From: Algorimicrobium algoritergicola
Lineage (GTDB): Bacteria > Bacteroidota > Bacteroidia > Flavobacteriales > Flavobacteriaceae
DNA: 64,000 nt
Direction: 5' to 3'
NCBI RefSeq assembly: GCF_008086165.1
Contig: NZ_VSKL01000001.1
Span: 248,001-312,000 of the forward strand
A model generated the notes under the pieces. It was not told the origin of the DNA and ran no database searches. It saw only the letters and a list, made by a program, of their open reading frames with translations. The first letter of the stretch is position 1; each line of letters begins with the position of its first letter. The position numbers and the translations under genes are program-made. This document shows positions 51,601 through 59,113 of this stretch, piece by piece.

Positions 51601-51867
51601 TTTATAATCAAAAGCTACTGTTAAATCTGTACCATTTGATTGACCAACTATATTAGGTGATATTAAATCATCTGTTAAGTTATCAGGACTCAAATTGGCT
51701 CTTAAGGAAACAACACTACATGGTTGGAATACAGCTCCAGAGTAACCACTACCAGTCCATCCTGGAGGTAATGTAAGACCTGCATCGAAATTTTCAACTA
51801 ATCCAATTTGGGAAAAACCACAAAAGGATATGATTCCAAAAAGAATTGAAAGGGTAATTTTTTTCAT
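45670..51867 (-). CDS. Giant repeat adhesin with type B T9SS (gliding-motility C-terminal) domain
   Basis: A secreted surface protein of 2065 residues. After a signal peptide (MKKITLSILFGIISFCGFSQ) comes a choice-of-anchor-like domain (about 20-180), then four tandem units of about 220-240 residues combining an FN3-like half (GYTVNMGTTPGG, TYYVTIIPYNDNG) with a CUB-like half (FCYTNNDTTTFSF, GNAGNLAGL), then a distinct middle region (about 1036-1430), then seven repeats of about 77 residues (DGDTGGTFTFNPEPTDGATI, YTVEYT) at about 1434-1977, and a C-terminal CHU_C domain (about 1978-2065; VITPNNDGINDTFDLSGYD, ELPVGTYYYVMKY). Its repeats recall SprB-like adhesins. It is followed by its likely SprF partner and the OmpA protein. 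Confidence 0.93.
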   Translation of the reverse strand: MKKITLSILFGIISFCGFSQIGLVENFDAGLTLPPGWTGSGYSGAVFQPCSVVSLRANLSPDNLTDDLISPNIVGQSNGTDLTVAFDYKIVDWSAAVDPTNPGWGELNVEYSTNNGATWTNMGTINDANHQAANTCANISFVLPAANVPTGSNIKLRFVNTYFSGNYYFYIDNVTASQVVVDPPSCSNLIAPTNGATGVSITADLSWQPATGIPSGYTLAVGTMSGGDDIVTSQGVGLSTSFALPDLEYSTTYYVTITPFNANGDAIGCAVQSFTTGADPNAPVDCGSGIPINTVFCYTNNDTTTFSFVSSDGSPLVVVFNSGSTENNWDELIVLDSDGVTNLNAATPYGNAGNLAGLIFTSTGDTITIGVTSDGSGISCTTNPWNFDVACLDTSSIPNCNSTLTTPINGEVGVNENVDLVWSAATIFVTGYTVNMGTTPGGIDVLDGVDSIGLLTLDPGTLEYDQTYYVTIIPYNDNGPAENCNEESFTVRSDPNQIIDCAAGQVLNTVFCYENGNNQFQEIFSYQSSDGSPLNIFFNSGTIENNLDNIRIDDGNGTVLFQGSNGGDLAGLSIVSLTDRLVLFYEADGSVSCESGSRTEWDFDVSCVDTTVVPNCNASLTNPLNGAVGVDINQDLFWSPATVFVTGYRIDMGTTPGGTDVLDDQEVGNVLTYALGTLTYETTYYVTITPFNDNGDAQGCIEEIFTTKDDPNQIVDCASGEVVTTTYCYGPNDNSVFNYASSDGSPLSVFFLAGQVENTWDELIVTDSDGTEIYNGYGNAGNLAGLSFVSSGGTIQVEINSDGSGSCSTSGYTPWNIEVSCVDTTALPNCNSVLTTPANGSIDVDENADLTWSAASVLVTGYYLYIGTTPGGTDVLDAEDVGNVLTYDIGTLAYDTTFYVTIVPYNDNGLALPSGCTEYNFTTRPDPNQIVDCEAGVPLNTTYCYTPNDTTEFNYASSTGFPLVLEFNAGQVEDTWDELIILDSDGTQLYNGYGNAGNLAGLTFTTSGPTLTVIINSDGSGSCSTSGYTPWDFDVYCQTCLPQTVSFDIVNGDCISDPNNPVFDVAVDITDFGDAETLTITDNQGGTPQVVSTVGTVILGPYPASTNIVVTVANTNDPNCTTISNPLAFLCPPPPNPCSIVYAGDDTTVDCDNPDATLSSNFHLYGQDTTNYEINAIDTCPNPPVTGGFPTTIDEDDIWSEVIDLGFDFCFYNGVYDKVIVGANGVISFEIENANTGNGWAMNAGDQLPNGTNATITEGNIFGVGHDIDVRFGGTIDYVVLGSAPYRQFVVNFNDVAHFSCNSLRSTSQIILHESSNNIDIHVISKPTCSTWNGGLAVIGLQSVDNNSATTPPGRNTGVWNVTEPESWRFSPSGTPNYSLEWLDEQGNVIGTEDTVVVSPTQNSTYTFAVTYDLCTGGSATVSDEVEVVYNDLSTFDGSFTMSVVDCENISTVIDGDTGGTFGFSPEPNDGAIIDPATGDITNAVAGTVYTVQYTVGAGNCPAIVTQDITIPAAGDPSFTLTATCDGAITTFDGDTGGTFTFNPEPTDGATIDSTTGEISNGVSGNTYTVEYTITGTCPITRTETVTVLSASDPSFTLSADCEGATATITGDTGGVFTFNPVPTDGATIDPATGEIINVVAGTSYTVEYTTVGDCPETATQTISIPLIADAAFEMTTLCTGATATVTGDTGGVFTFNPVPTDGAVIDMNTGEITNGVPGATYTVEYTVGDISCEATTSETITLPTVGDASFTLTANCDGAVATVDGDAGGTFTFDPVPTDGAIIDATTGEISNGTGDATYTVVYSTSGICAETETQTVTVLAGGDASFSMTVDCDGATAVLTGDTGGTFTLNPLPTDGATIDPGSGEIMNVESGSSYTVEYTTVGTCPTTASETVTIPAEEDASFSVVAISCEGATITILGDTGGTFTFNPIPNDGASINASTGEVLNAETNTSYTIAYTTTGPCPVSSEETFITDECLVQVIPQVITPNNDGINDTFDLSGYDVSSLEIFNRHGVKVFSHKNGVYTDQFRGIADNGDELPVGTYYYVMKYQNGKVKSSWVYINK
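45935..47565 (-). repeat. Seven tandem repeats of about 231 bp in the adhesin gene
   Basis: Seven imperfect copies encode about 77 residues each, sharing GDTGGTFTFNPxPxDGA and YTVEYT. They are protein-coding (a phase-preserving length), not CRISPR or intergenic repeats. Copies are divergent, so recent expansion is unlikely. Confidence 0.75.
48760..51330 (-). repeat. Four tandem FN3/CUB-like coding repeats in the adhesin gene
   Basis: Four units of roughly 600-720 bp encode the FN3-like and CUB-like modules with shared blocks such as MGTTPGG, YYVTI, GNAGNLAGL and DSDG. The last two CUB-like halves are the closest to each other. Borders are approximate. Confidence 0.65.
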
Positions 51868-52139
51868 TGTTTAAATCTAAGTTAGTTAATCAATTGATTA
51901 TCAACTTACAAATTAACAACACACTCTTAATAGTTCCAGTTTTGAGGGAAAAAACAGACTATGCTAACTAATTTATATTGTTGATTATTTCATATTATAA
52001 TCCCTAAAACTATAAAAAAACTATGGCAAGAAATATTTAACATAAGGTTAATAGATTAAATACGTATTTTATCGGTGAATTGAAAAATCCTTTAACTAAA
52101 AGCTACAGTTCATCGATGATTTAACGGCATTCTAAAAAT

Positions 52140-53177
52140 TTAAGGTGCAGGGTTTGGGAAAATTTCATGAACAGCTTTAATAGAAGCTAACAAGGTGTCG
52201 TTTAGTTCCAGGTTAATGCTTTCTATATTCTCTTTCAGCTGATCCATATTTGTAGCGCCAATAATATTACTCGTTATAAAAGGTTGTTGCGTTACAAAAG
52301 CTAAAGACATTTGTGCCAAACTTATTTGGTTGTCTTCAGCTATCTTTAAGTAGCACTTGGTTGCTTCTGTTGCTTGGGCGCTACTGTAACGCGCAAATCT
52401 TGGAAAAAGTTTTAAACGTGCATTATCAGCAGCTTGATTTTTAATGTATTTTCCTGATAGTACTCCAAATGCCATAGGTGAATAGGCTAATAAACCTATA
52501 TTCTCACGAATAGCTATTTCTGCCATATCACCTTCAAAAACACGATTTAATAAAGAATAGGCATTTTGAATGGTAATCATTCTTGGTAAATTATGTTTTT
52601 TGGATTCTTCTAAAAAACGCATGGTTCCCCAAGCTTTTTCATTTGAAATTCCAGCATGTCTAATTTTTCCAGATTTAATAAGACCTTGAAGTGTGTGTAA
52701 AATTTCATTAAAATTATCTTGCCACTGGTCTTCTAAATGATGTTTGTAATCCCGAATTCCAAATGTATTGGTTTGGCGTTCTGGCCAATGCAATTGGTAT
52801 AAATCTATATAATCTGTTTGCAAGCGCTTTAAACTCTGATTAACGCCATCTACTAAAGCTTCTGGGCTAAATCCATTGGTTCTAATATGCGCTGTATAAT
52901 CTCCTGGACCCGCAATTTTAGAGGCTAATACAATCTTATCCCGATTACCCGTTTTCTGAAACCAATTCCCAATGATACGCTCAGTTTCGGCATAGGTGCT
53001 TTGTTCCGCAGGAACAGGATATAATTCGGCTGTATCAAAAAAATTAATTCCTTGATCCAATGCATAATCCATTTGTTCATGCCCTTCGGCTTGGGTATTT
53101 TGATTTCCCCAAGTCATGGTACCTAAACAGAGTTTACTAACTTTTATATCAGTTTGCGGTAAGGTTGTGTATTTCAT
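52140..53177 (-). CDS. Aldo/keto reductase (NADP(H)-dependent, Tas-like)
   Basis: A cytoplasmic TIM-barrel oxidoreductase of 345 residues. The catalytic tetrad context is visible: INFFDTAELYPVPAEQST (Asp, Tyr), IVLASKIAG (Lys) and DLYQLHWPERQTN (His). The overall layout, including GNQNTQAEGHEQMDYALDQG near the start and NIIGATNMDQLKENIESI near the end, matches the Tas/YghZ-like group. The physiological substrate is unknown. It is preceded on its strand by the OmpA lipoprotein gene with 53 bases between. Confidence 0.92.
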   Translation of the reverse strand: MKYTTLPQTDIKVSKLCLGTMTWGNQNTQAEGHEQMDYALDQGINFFDTAELYPVPAEQSTYAETERIIGNWFQKTGNRDKIVLASKIAGPGDYTAHIRTNGFSPEALVDGVNQSLKRLQTDYIDLYQLHWPERQTNTFGIRDYKHHLEDQWQDNFNEILHTLQGLIKSGKIRHAGISNEKAWGTMRFLEESKKHNLPRMITIQNAYSLLNRVFEGDMAEIAIRENIGLLAYSPMAFGVLSGKYIKNQAADNARLKLFPRFARYSSAQATEATKCYLKIAEDNQISLAQMSLAFVTQQPFITSNIIGATNMDQLKENIESINLELNDTLLASIKAVHEIFPNPAP

Positions 53178-53230
53178 TATAGGAATTAATAATGCTGTTT
53201 AATTAAATCTGTTTTGAATATTAAAGCCAT

Positions 53231-54190
53231 TTATATCTCATTTAATAATTTTGAAATTTCATCCAATTTAGGCGTCAAAATTACTTCAATACGTCTGTTT
53301 TTAGCTTTACCTTCTGCTGTTTCGTTACTTCCAATTGGCGCATATTCACCACGACCAGCAGCCGTTAAATTCTCTGGATTTATGGTTGCGTTTTCTCGTA
53401 ATATATTTACTATAGCAGTTGCTCGTTTGGTTGATAAATCCCAGTTGCCACTTAACTGACCATTTCCACTATACGGCACATTATCTGTATGACCTTCAAT
53501 TAAAATGGCAATTTCAGGATTATCTGCCAATACAGCACCTAATTGATTTACAGCTTGCTTCCCTTGTGTTCCAACGGCCCAACTTCCAGATTGGAATAAT
53601 AATTTGTTTTCCATGGACACATATACTTTACCACCTCGTTGCTCAACGGTTAAACCTTTTCCTTCAAAATCCGTTAACGCATTTGAAATAGCATCTTTTA
53701 AACGTTTCATATCGGCATCTTTAGCAGCTATCATACCTTCTAATTCTGCAACACGACTAGACCGTTCCCCTAATTCTTTTTTCAACTTTTCTAAACGTGC
53801 ATTTTCAGCAGCTAAGGCTTGTTCTTTAGCTTCCAGTCTTGCTAATAATTCACGATTCTTTTTAGAATTTTCAGCAATAGAAGCGGAACTATTTGTTTCC
53901 AAGGCATCATAAGACGCTTTTAAAACATCAAATTTAGATTTCAATCCGTCATAATCTTGCTGCAATTTATCGCGCTGCGCAACGGTTTCATTATAGTTTT
54001 TTTGAAGTGTTTCCAATTCATTCAACGCTTTGTTTTTTGCCGACGTCAAATCGTTATTATCCGCAGACAATTTACTATTCTGCTTTTTAAGCGTATTATA
54101 TTTTCCTTCTAAATCTTTATATACTTTTGGAGATACACATGCTGTTGTTAAGGCAACCAACAAAACCGATACTATTATATAATGTTTCAT
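53231..54190 (-). CDS. OmpA/MotB-domain lipoprotein with coiled coil
   Basis: A 319-residue lipoprotein (signal MKHYIIVSVLLVALTTAC, Cys18). Residues about 25-170 form a long coiled coil (NTLKKQNSKLSADNNDLTSA, LLARLEAKEQALAAENARLE), and the C-terminal about 130 residues are an OmpA-type peptidoglycan-binding domain (ILIEGHTDNVPYSG, LSTKRATAIVNILRE, GRGEYAPIGSNETAEGKAKN). It likely tethers the outer membrane to the cell wall. The flanking genes are not functionally linked. Confidence 0.88.
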   Translation of the reverse strand: MKHYIIVSVLLVALTTACVSPKVYKDLEGKYNTLKKQNSKLSADNNDLTSAKNKALNELETLQKNYNETVAQRDKLQQDYDGLKSKFDVLKASYDALETNSSASIAENSKKNRELLARLEAKEQALAAENARLEKLKKELGERSSRVAELEGMIAAKDADMKRLKDAISNALTDFEGKGLTVEQRGGKVYVSMENKLLFQSGSWAVGTQGKQAVNQLGAVLADNPEIAILIEGHTDNVPYSGNGQLSGNWDLSTKRATAIVNILRENATINPENLTAAGRGEYAPIGSNETAEGKAKNRRIEVILTPKLDEISKLLNEI

Positions 54191-54212
54191 ATTTTAATAT
54201 TTTAATTTGGGA

Positions 54213-54974
54213 TTATTTTTCTAATTCTAATAAAATTGGACAGTGATCACTATGAACGGCATCCGTGAGTATAACGGCTCTTTCTATCTTTTCTTGTAAG
54301 GGCTCTGAAACCATAGCATAATCTAAACGCCATCCTTTATTATTGGCTCTAGAATTGGCACGATAACTCCACCAACTAAATACTTGTTTTACAGGATGTA
54401 AATATCTGAATGAATCTATAAACCCGCTATCTATAAAATTTCCTAACCATTGGCGTTCTTCTGGTAAAAACCCAGATACACCTTTCATTTTTGGGTTATG
54501 AATATCAATTTCTTCGTGACAAATATTATAATCACCACAAATAACAAGGTTTGGAATAGCTTTCCTTAAATTATCAATGTAGTAATGAAACATATCCATA
54601 TAATCAAACTTATGTTGCAGTCGCGCATCATTAGTTCCAGATGGCAAATACAAACTCATCACGGAGACACCGTCAAAATCGGCACGAATATTCCGACCTT
54701 CAAAATCCATGGATTCTATTCCTGTTCCATATTCCACATGGTTTGGTTCGGTTTTACTTAATATAGCTACACCACTATACCCTTTTTTTTGAGCCGAAAA
54801 CCAATAGTGATAGGTATAACCAGCTTCTTCAAAAAGCTCCAGATTTAATTGTTCTTTATTTGCTTTAATTTCTTGCAAACAGATGACATCTGGGTCTGCA
54901 GCAACTAACCAATCAATAAATCCTTTATTTAATGCTGCGCGAATACCGTTTACATTGTATGAAATAATCTTCAT
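54213..54974 (-). CDS. xth: Exodeoxyribonuclease III
   Basis: An AP endonuclease / 3'-5' exonuclease of base excision repair. The family signatures are all present: MKIISYNVNGIRAALNKGF, DVICLQEIKA (catalytic Glu), CGDYNICHEEIDIHNP (catalytic Asp and Asn), WWSYRANSRANNKGWRLDY and SDHCPILLEL (Asp-His). The 253-residue length is typical. It lies 22 bases before the OmpA lipoprotein gene in the same direction. Confidence 0.96.
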   Translation of the reverse strand: MKIISYNVNGIRAALNKGFIDWLVAADPDVICLQEIKANKEQLNLELFEEAGYTYHYWFSAQKKGYSGVAILSKTEPNHVEYGTGIESMDFEGRNIRADFDGVSVMSLYLPSGTNDARLQHKFDYMDMFHYYIDNLRKAIPNLVICGDYNICHEEIDIHNPKMKGVSGFLPEERQWLGNFIDSGFIDSFRYLHPVKQVFSWWSYRANSRANNKGWRLDYAMVSEPLQEKIERAVILTDAVHSDHCPILLELEK

Positions 54975-55145
54975 GAATTCATCTTTTTAAGCGCTAAAAC
55001 TGCGCATTTGTCGATGCTTTTTAAGGCATACCGAATTAATTTCAGCTAAAATAAATAATGCGTTACTTTTACACTATTAATTTAATGCCGATTTAACAAA
55101 ATCTATCAACAAAATAAATTCCTGATTCCACAGTTTTAGAACTAC

Positions 55146-58100
55146 ATGAAATACTGTTTTACCTGTTTCGTTTTTTTTATCTGCTTTTGTGCTTTTGCGC
55201 AGGAGCCCGATTCTAATTACAAAACAAAAACGGTTGCAGTTTCAGATTCTATCGTTATTGATAGTGTGAGCATTAATTCCAGCTTCTTTTCATTGAAAAA
55301 TTTGGATGCATCGTTTATTGATGAATCTTACTATGAAGTGGATTTTACCAAAGCCATTCTAAAACTCAAAAAACCGATTGAAGCGGATTCCATAGTCATC
55401 AATTACCTGTCATATCCTGAATTCTTAACAAAAACCTATCGCCAATTAGACGAGACCGTTATTTTGGCAAATACCAACAAGCAGCAACAATTATATAAGT
55501 TAAGTCAGCCAAGTGAAAAATCTACCTTCAAACCATTTGACGGTCTAACAACAACAGGAAGTATTTCTCGAGGTGTGGTAATTGGAAACAACCAAAACTC
55601 GGTTTTAAACAGTGAATTAGATTTACAAATTACAGGTAAGTTAAATGATAAAGTATCACTTCGTGCATCCATTCAAGATGCCAATGTGCCACTTCAAGAA
55701 TCGGGATATTCGCAACGCTTGGATGAGTTTGATCAGGTGTTTATTGAGTTGTTTAGTGATAATTGGAAAATTCGTGCTGGTGATGTTGATTTAGAAAACA
55801 CCACGTCCTACTTTGGAAATTTCAGCAAGCGTGTTCAAGGTTTATCGGTAAACGCGCGATTCAATCATCCGGAATCAACCACCAACCTGTTTGCGGCTGG
55901 TGCTTTGGTACGTGGCCAATTTACAACCAGTCAATTTAATGCACAAGAAGGCAATCAAGGTCCTTATAAGTTAAAAGGCCCCAATGAAGAATTATACGTT
56001 TTAATCGTTTCTGGTAGTGAAACCGTTTATGTCAACGGGATTCCGCTGGAACGTGGTGAAAACAAAGATTATATCATTAATTATAATGCAGGCGAAATTA
56101 TATTTAATCCAACCTTCCCAATTACATCGGAAATGCGGATTACGGTCGATTACCAATTTAGCGAACGTAATTATTCACGATTAGTTGTTTATGGTGGTGG
56201 TAATTATGATAGCGAAAAGCTAAAACTTGGTGTGTCTATTTACAGCGAAAATGATTCTAAAAATAGTCCGCTGCAACAGAACCTTTCAGAAGAACAAGTA
56301 GAAATTTTAGCTAATGCTGGTGATGATAAAAGTTTAATGGTAGCGCCATCCAGCTCACCAGAAGCTTATAATGAAAACCGAATTTTATATAAAAAAGAAA
56401 TTATAAATGGTGTGGAGGCTTTTGTGTTTTCCAATAATCCAGACGACCAATTATTTAGCGTTCGGTTTACATTAGTTGGCGAAAACCAAGGAAATTATAT
56501 TATTGATAACGAATTTAATGGCGAACAAATAAACGCCATTTCCACCATCTACAAATACGTGGAACCCATTGCAGGTGAACCACAAGGAAATTTTGAACCT
56601 ATCATTCAATTGGTTGCGCCTACCAAATTACAATTAGCCATTGTTAATGGTAGTTTTATTCCAACTGAAAAAACCAATGTCGCTTTTGAATTGGCAGGAA
56701 GTAAAAACGACCTCAACTTGTTTTCAGATCTTGATAATGATAATAATGATGGTTTTGCAGGTAAAATAAAAGTAGACCAAGCCATCATAAAAAAAGATAG
56801 TTTATGGAATTTAAATGCCATGGTGGACACAGATTATATTCAAGAAAATTTCCGTTCCATACAACGTATTTACAATGCTGAATTTAATCGAGATTGGAAT
56901 TTAGATCAAGCAACAGGGAATCAAGCGATTCAAGAACCAGGGAATCAGTTATTTTTCAAAACTGGATTGCGCACATTTCACGCTAAAAAAGGTTTGGCAA
57001 GCTACCAATTTGAACATCTTAATTATGCCGATAATTTCAATGGAAACAGACATATTACCTTTGCCGATTTACGTTTAAACAAATGGCAAATACTTTCAAA
57101 TTCTAGTTATTTAACGGCCAATTCCACAAATTCAACATCCAACTTTTTACGCTCTTTTAACCGCATTACCTATAGCCTAAATAAAGCATGGGTTGGCACA
57201 AGATTAGCCATGGAGGACAACGAGCAAAAAACTAAAATCACCAATGAGCATACAGCATTAAGTCAACGTTTTAAATCGTATGAAATCTTTTCAGGAATTG
57301 GTGATAGCACCAAAATATTTGCCGAAATTGGCTATAAATATCGTGTAAATGATAGTGTTAGGAACGGAAACTTACAAAAAGTAAATACGTCAAACACTTT
57401 TTATATTGATTCACGAATTATTCAAAATTCAAAAACCAATTTATCTATTTATGCCAATTACAGAACGTTAAAAGATGCTGAAAAAGAATCCAATGATGAA
57501 AACTCATTAAACTCCAGAATTATTTTCAGTCAGCGATTTTTTGAGCAACTTATTTATTGGAATACGGTTTTTGAAACGAATTCTGGAACGCTTCCACAGC
57601 AGGAATTTACATACATTGAAGTGGAATCTGGACAAGGCGTTTACACGTGGATAGATTATAATAACAATGGCATCCAGGAATTAGAGGAGTTTGAAATTTC
57701 TCAATTCCCTGATGAAGCGGATTATATTCGTGTACTTTTACCCAATCAAGTTTTTATAAAAACGCATCAAAATCGCTTGAGTCAACTACTTACGCTTAAT
57801 CCACAACAATGGATTAACAGTGAAGGCGGTTTTAAAAAATTCCTCTCCCGATTTCACAATCAAACCTCGTATTTAGTAGATAGAAAAGAAAGACGTTCTG
57901 GTAGCGATTTCAATTTAAACCCGTTTGAAGGTAAAGAAGCAGATCAATTAGCGCTGCAATTAAATTTTAGAAATATCTTGTTCTTCAATCGTGGCAAGCA
58001 ACGCTACACCACGTCGTATACATACTTAAGTAACAAATCGCAAAATACCTTGTCTTTTGGATTTATTGAAAACGATTTACAAAGCCACAAGCTGCAATTC

Positions 58101-58598
58101 ACGCATAAATTCGCAACAAGTTGGTTGGCTAATTTAGAATCGAGCTTTAATAACAATGTGAGTATTAGCGAGAATTATTCGAGTAAAAATTTCGATATAA
58201 ACGAATCCAACATTAACCCGAAAATCTCCTATTTATTAAATGACAACACGCGTTTTGATGTGTTTTATCAATATACAAGCAAGGAAAACACCATAAATAA
58301 TTTTGAAACATTGAAGCAGCAAAAATATGGTGCAGCTTTCACTTTTGCCAATTATCAGAAAGCAGCTATTAGTGGTGAGTTTAATTATTTTGATAATAAT
58401 TTTTCTGGCAGTGTAAACACAGCCGTAGCTTACCAAATGATGGAAGGCTTACAACCTGGAAAAAATTATACGTGGAGTATTTTAGCACAAAAAAAACTGA
58501 CTAGCTTTTTAGATTTAAACCTCACCTATTACGGCAGAAAAAGTGAAACAAGCAAAGTGATTCACACTGGAAATGTGCAATTGAAGGCTTATTTTTAA
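55146..58598 (+). CDS. Large outer-membrane protein, hypothetical (beta-barrel-like)
   Basis: A 1150-residue protein with a signal peptide (MKYCFTCFVFFICFCAFAQ). I recognise it as a conserved Bacteroidota outer-membrane protein without an assigned function. The N-terminal half contains GLTTTGSISRGVVIGNNQNS and a region resembling bacterial surface assemblies (QITGKLNDKVSLRASIQDAN, YVNGIPLERGENKDY). The C-terminal half alternates hydrophobic and polar residues, ending LTYYGRKSETSKVIHTGNVQ and LKAYF, typical of a large beta-barrel. It is monocistronic and precedes the metal efflux operon. Confidence 0.8.
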   Translation: MKYCFTCFVFFICFCAFAQEPDSNYKTKTVAVSDSIVIDSVSINSSFFSLKNLDASFIDESYYEVDFTKAILKLKKPIEADSIVINYLSYPEFLTKTYRQLDETVILANTNKQQQLYKLSQPSEKSTFKPFDGLTTTGSISRGVVIGNNQNSVLNSELDLQITGKLNDKVSLRASIQDANVPLQESGYSQRLDEFDQVFIELFSDNWKIRAGDVDLENTTSYFGNFSKRVQGLSVNARFNHPESTTNLFAAGALVRGQFTTSQFNAQEGNQGPYKLKGPNEELYVLIVSGSETVYVNGIPLERGENKDYIINYNAGEIIFNPTFPITSEMRITVDYQFSERNYSRLVVYGGGNYDSEKLKLGVSIYSENDSKNSPLQQNLSEEQVEILANAGDDKSLMVAPSSSPEAYNENRILYKKEIINGVEAFVFSNNPDDQLFSVRFTLVGENQGNYIIDNEFNGEQINAISTIYKYVEPIAGEPQGNFEPIIQLVAPTKLQLAIVNGSFIPTEKTNVAFELAGSKNDLNLFSDLDNDNNDGFAGKIKVDQAIIKKDSLWNLNAMVDTDYIQENFRSIQRIYNAEFNRDWNLDQATGNQAIQEPGNQLFFKTGLRTFHAKKGLASYQFEHLNYADNFNGNRHITFADLRLNKWQILSNSSYLTANSTNSTSNFLRSFNRITYSLNKAWVGTRLAMEDNEQKTKITNEHTALSQRFKSYEIFSGIGDSTKIFAEIGYKYRVNDSVRNGNLQKVNTSNTFYIDSRIIQNSKTNLSIYANYRTLKDAEKESNDENSLNSRIIFSQRFFEQLIYWNTVFETNSGTLPQQEFTYIEVESGQGVYTWIDYNNNGIQELEEFEISQFPDEADYIRVLLPNQVFIKTHQNRLSQLLTLNPQQWINSEGGFKKFLSRFHNQTSYLVDRKERRSGSDFNLNPFEGKEADQLALQLNFRNILFFNRGKQRYTTSYTYLSNKSQNTLSFGFIENDLQSHKLQFTHKFATSWLANLESSFNNNVSISENYSSKNFDINESNINPKISYLLNDNTRFDVFYQYTSKENTINNFETLKQQKYGAAFTFANYQKAAISGEFNYFDNNFSGSVNTAVAYQMMEGLQPGKNYTWSILAQKKLTSFLDLNLTYYGRKSETSKVIHTGNVQLKAYF

Positions 58599-58602
58599 GT
58601 CT

Positions 58603-58618
58603 TGTAACAGTTGTTACA
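58603..58618. promoter_or_regulatory. Candidate operator palindrome upstream of the metal efflux operon
   Basis: TGTAACAGTTGTTACA has perfect seven-base arms around a two-base centre and lies just upstream of the -7 element at 58639. Its size and place fit a repressor or activator site. It could also be a weak structural element after the preceding gene. Confidence 0.45.
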
Positions 58619-58638
58619 CAATAGCTCATAAAAATTCG

Positions 58639-58646
58639 TACTTTTG
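58639..58646 (+). promoter_or_regulatory. Candidate -7 element for the metal efflux operon
   Basis: TACTTTTG matches TAnnTTTG, about seven bases before the chosen ATG. A TTG within the palindrome at 58611 is 25 bases upstream, a little long for the usual -33 spacing. Confidence 0.45.
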
Positions 58647-58652
58647 TTTAGA

Positions 58653-59042
58653 ATGCAAAAACTTGTTGCCATATCATTTTCATTTTTAGTTCTTTTTCAG
58701 AGCTTTAATATTTCTTTTGAAGATTTCTCGCGTTTTAGCGTCTTGCTAAATCATGCGGAATACCATCAAGAGCAGTATGGTGATTCATTTTTTGAATTTC
58801 TAGCAGAACATTATGGTGATGCCACATTTCATCCAGCAAGTTCACATAAAGAACATGAGGATTTACCATTCAAGGAACATCATCAAGCTTGTGTACATAG
58901 CGGTATAGTTTTTACTTTAAATGCTCAAGAGTATCTTATTTCTCACGAGCCATTTGTGGAAATCCCAATTAATTCACATTACCAAGAATCAATTTCCTTA
59001 TTTGAAAAACAAGCCGTTTTTCAACCACCCAAATTAGCATAA
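58653..59042 (+). CDS. Small His-rich secreted protein of the metal efflux operon, hypothetical
   Basis: Not recognised as a named family. A 129-residue protein with an N-terminal hydrophobic signal (MQKLVAISFSFLVLFQSFNI) and a strikingly His-rich centre (HPASSHKEHEDLPFKEHHQA and CVHSG, about residues 67-91), which could bind divalent metals. I chose the ATG at 58653; the in-frame TTG at 58644 would add three residues. It lies 71 bases upstream of the CusA-like pump and shares its direction, so it probably sequesters or delivers the exported metal. Confidence 0.65.
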   Translation: MQKLVAISFSFLVLFQSFNISFEDFSRFSVLLNHAEYHQEQYGDSFFEFLAEHYGDATFHPASSHKEHEDLPFKEHHQACVHSGIVFTLNAQEYLISHEPFVEIPINSHYQESISLFEKQAVFQPPKLA

Positions 59043-59113
59043 TTCCGTTTTATCTTTTTTTAATCACTAGCGTTCCAGTTTTTGGATAGCTAGCAACTTT
59101 ATTTAAATGAATT

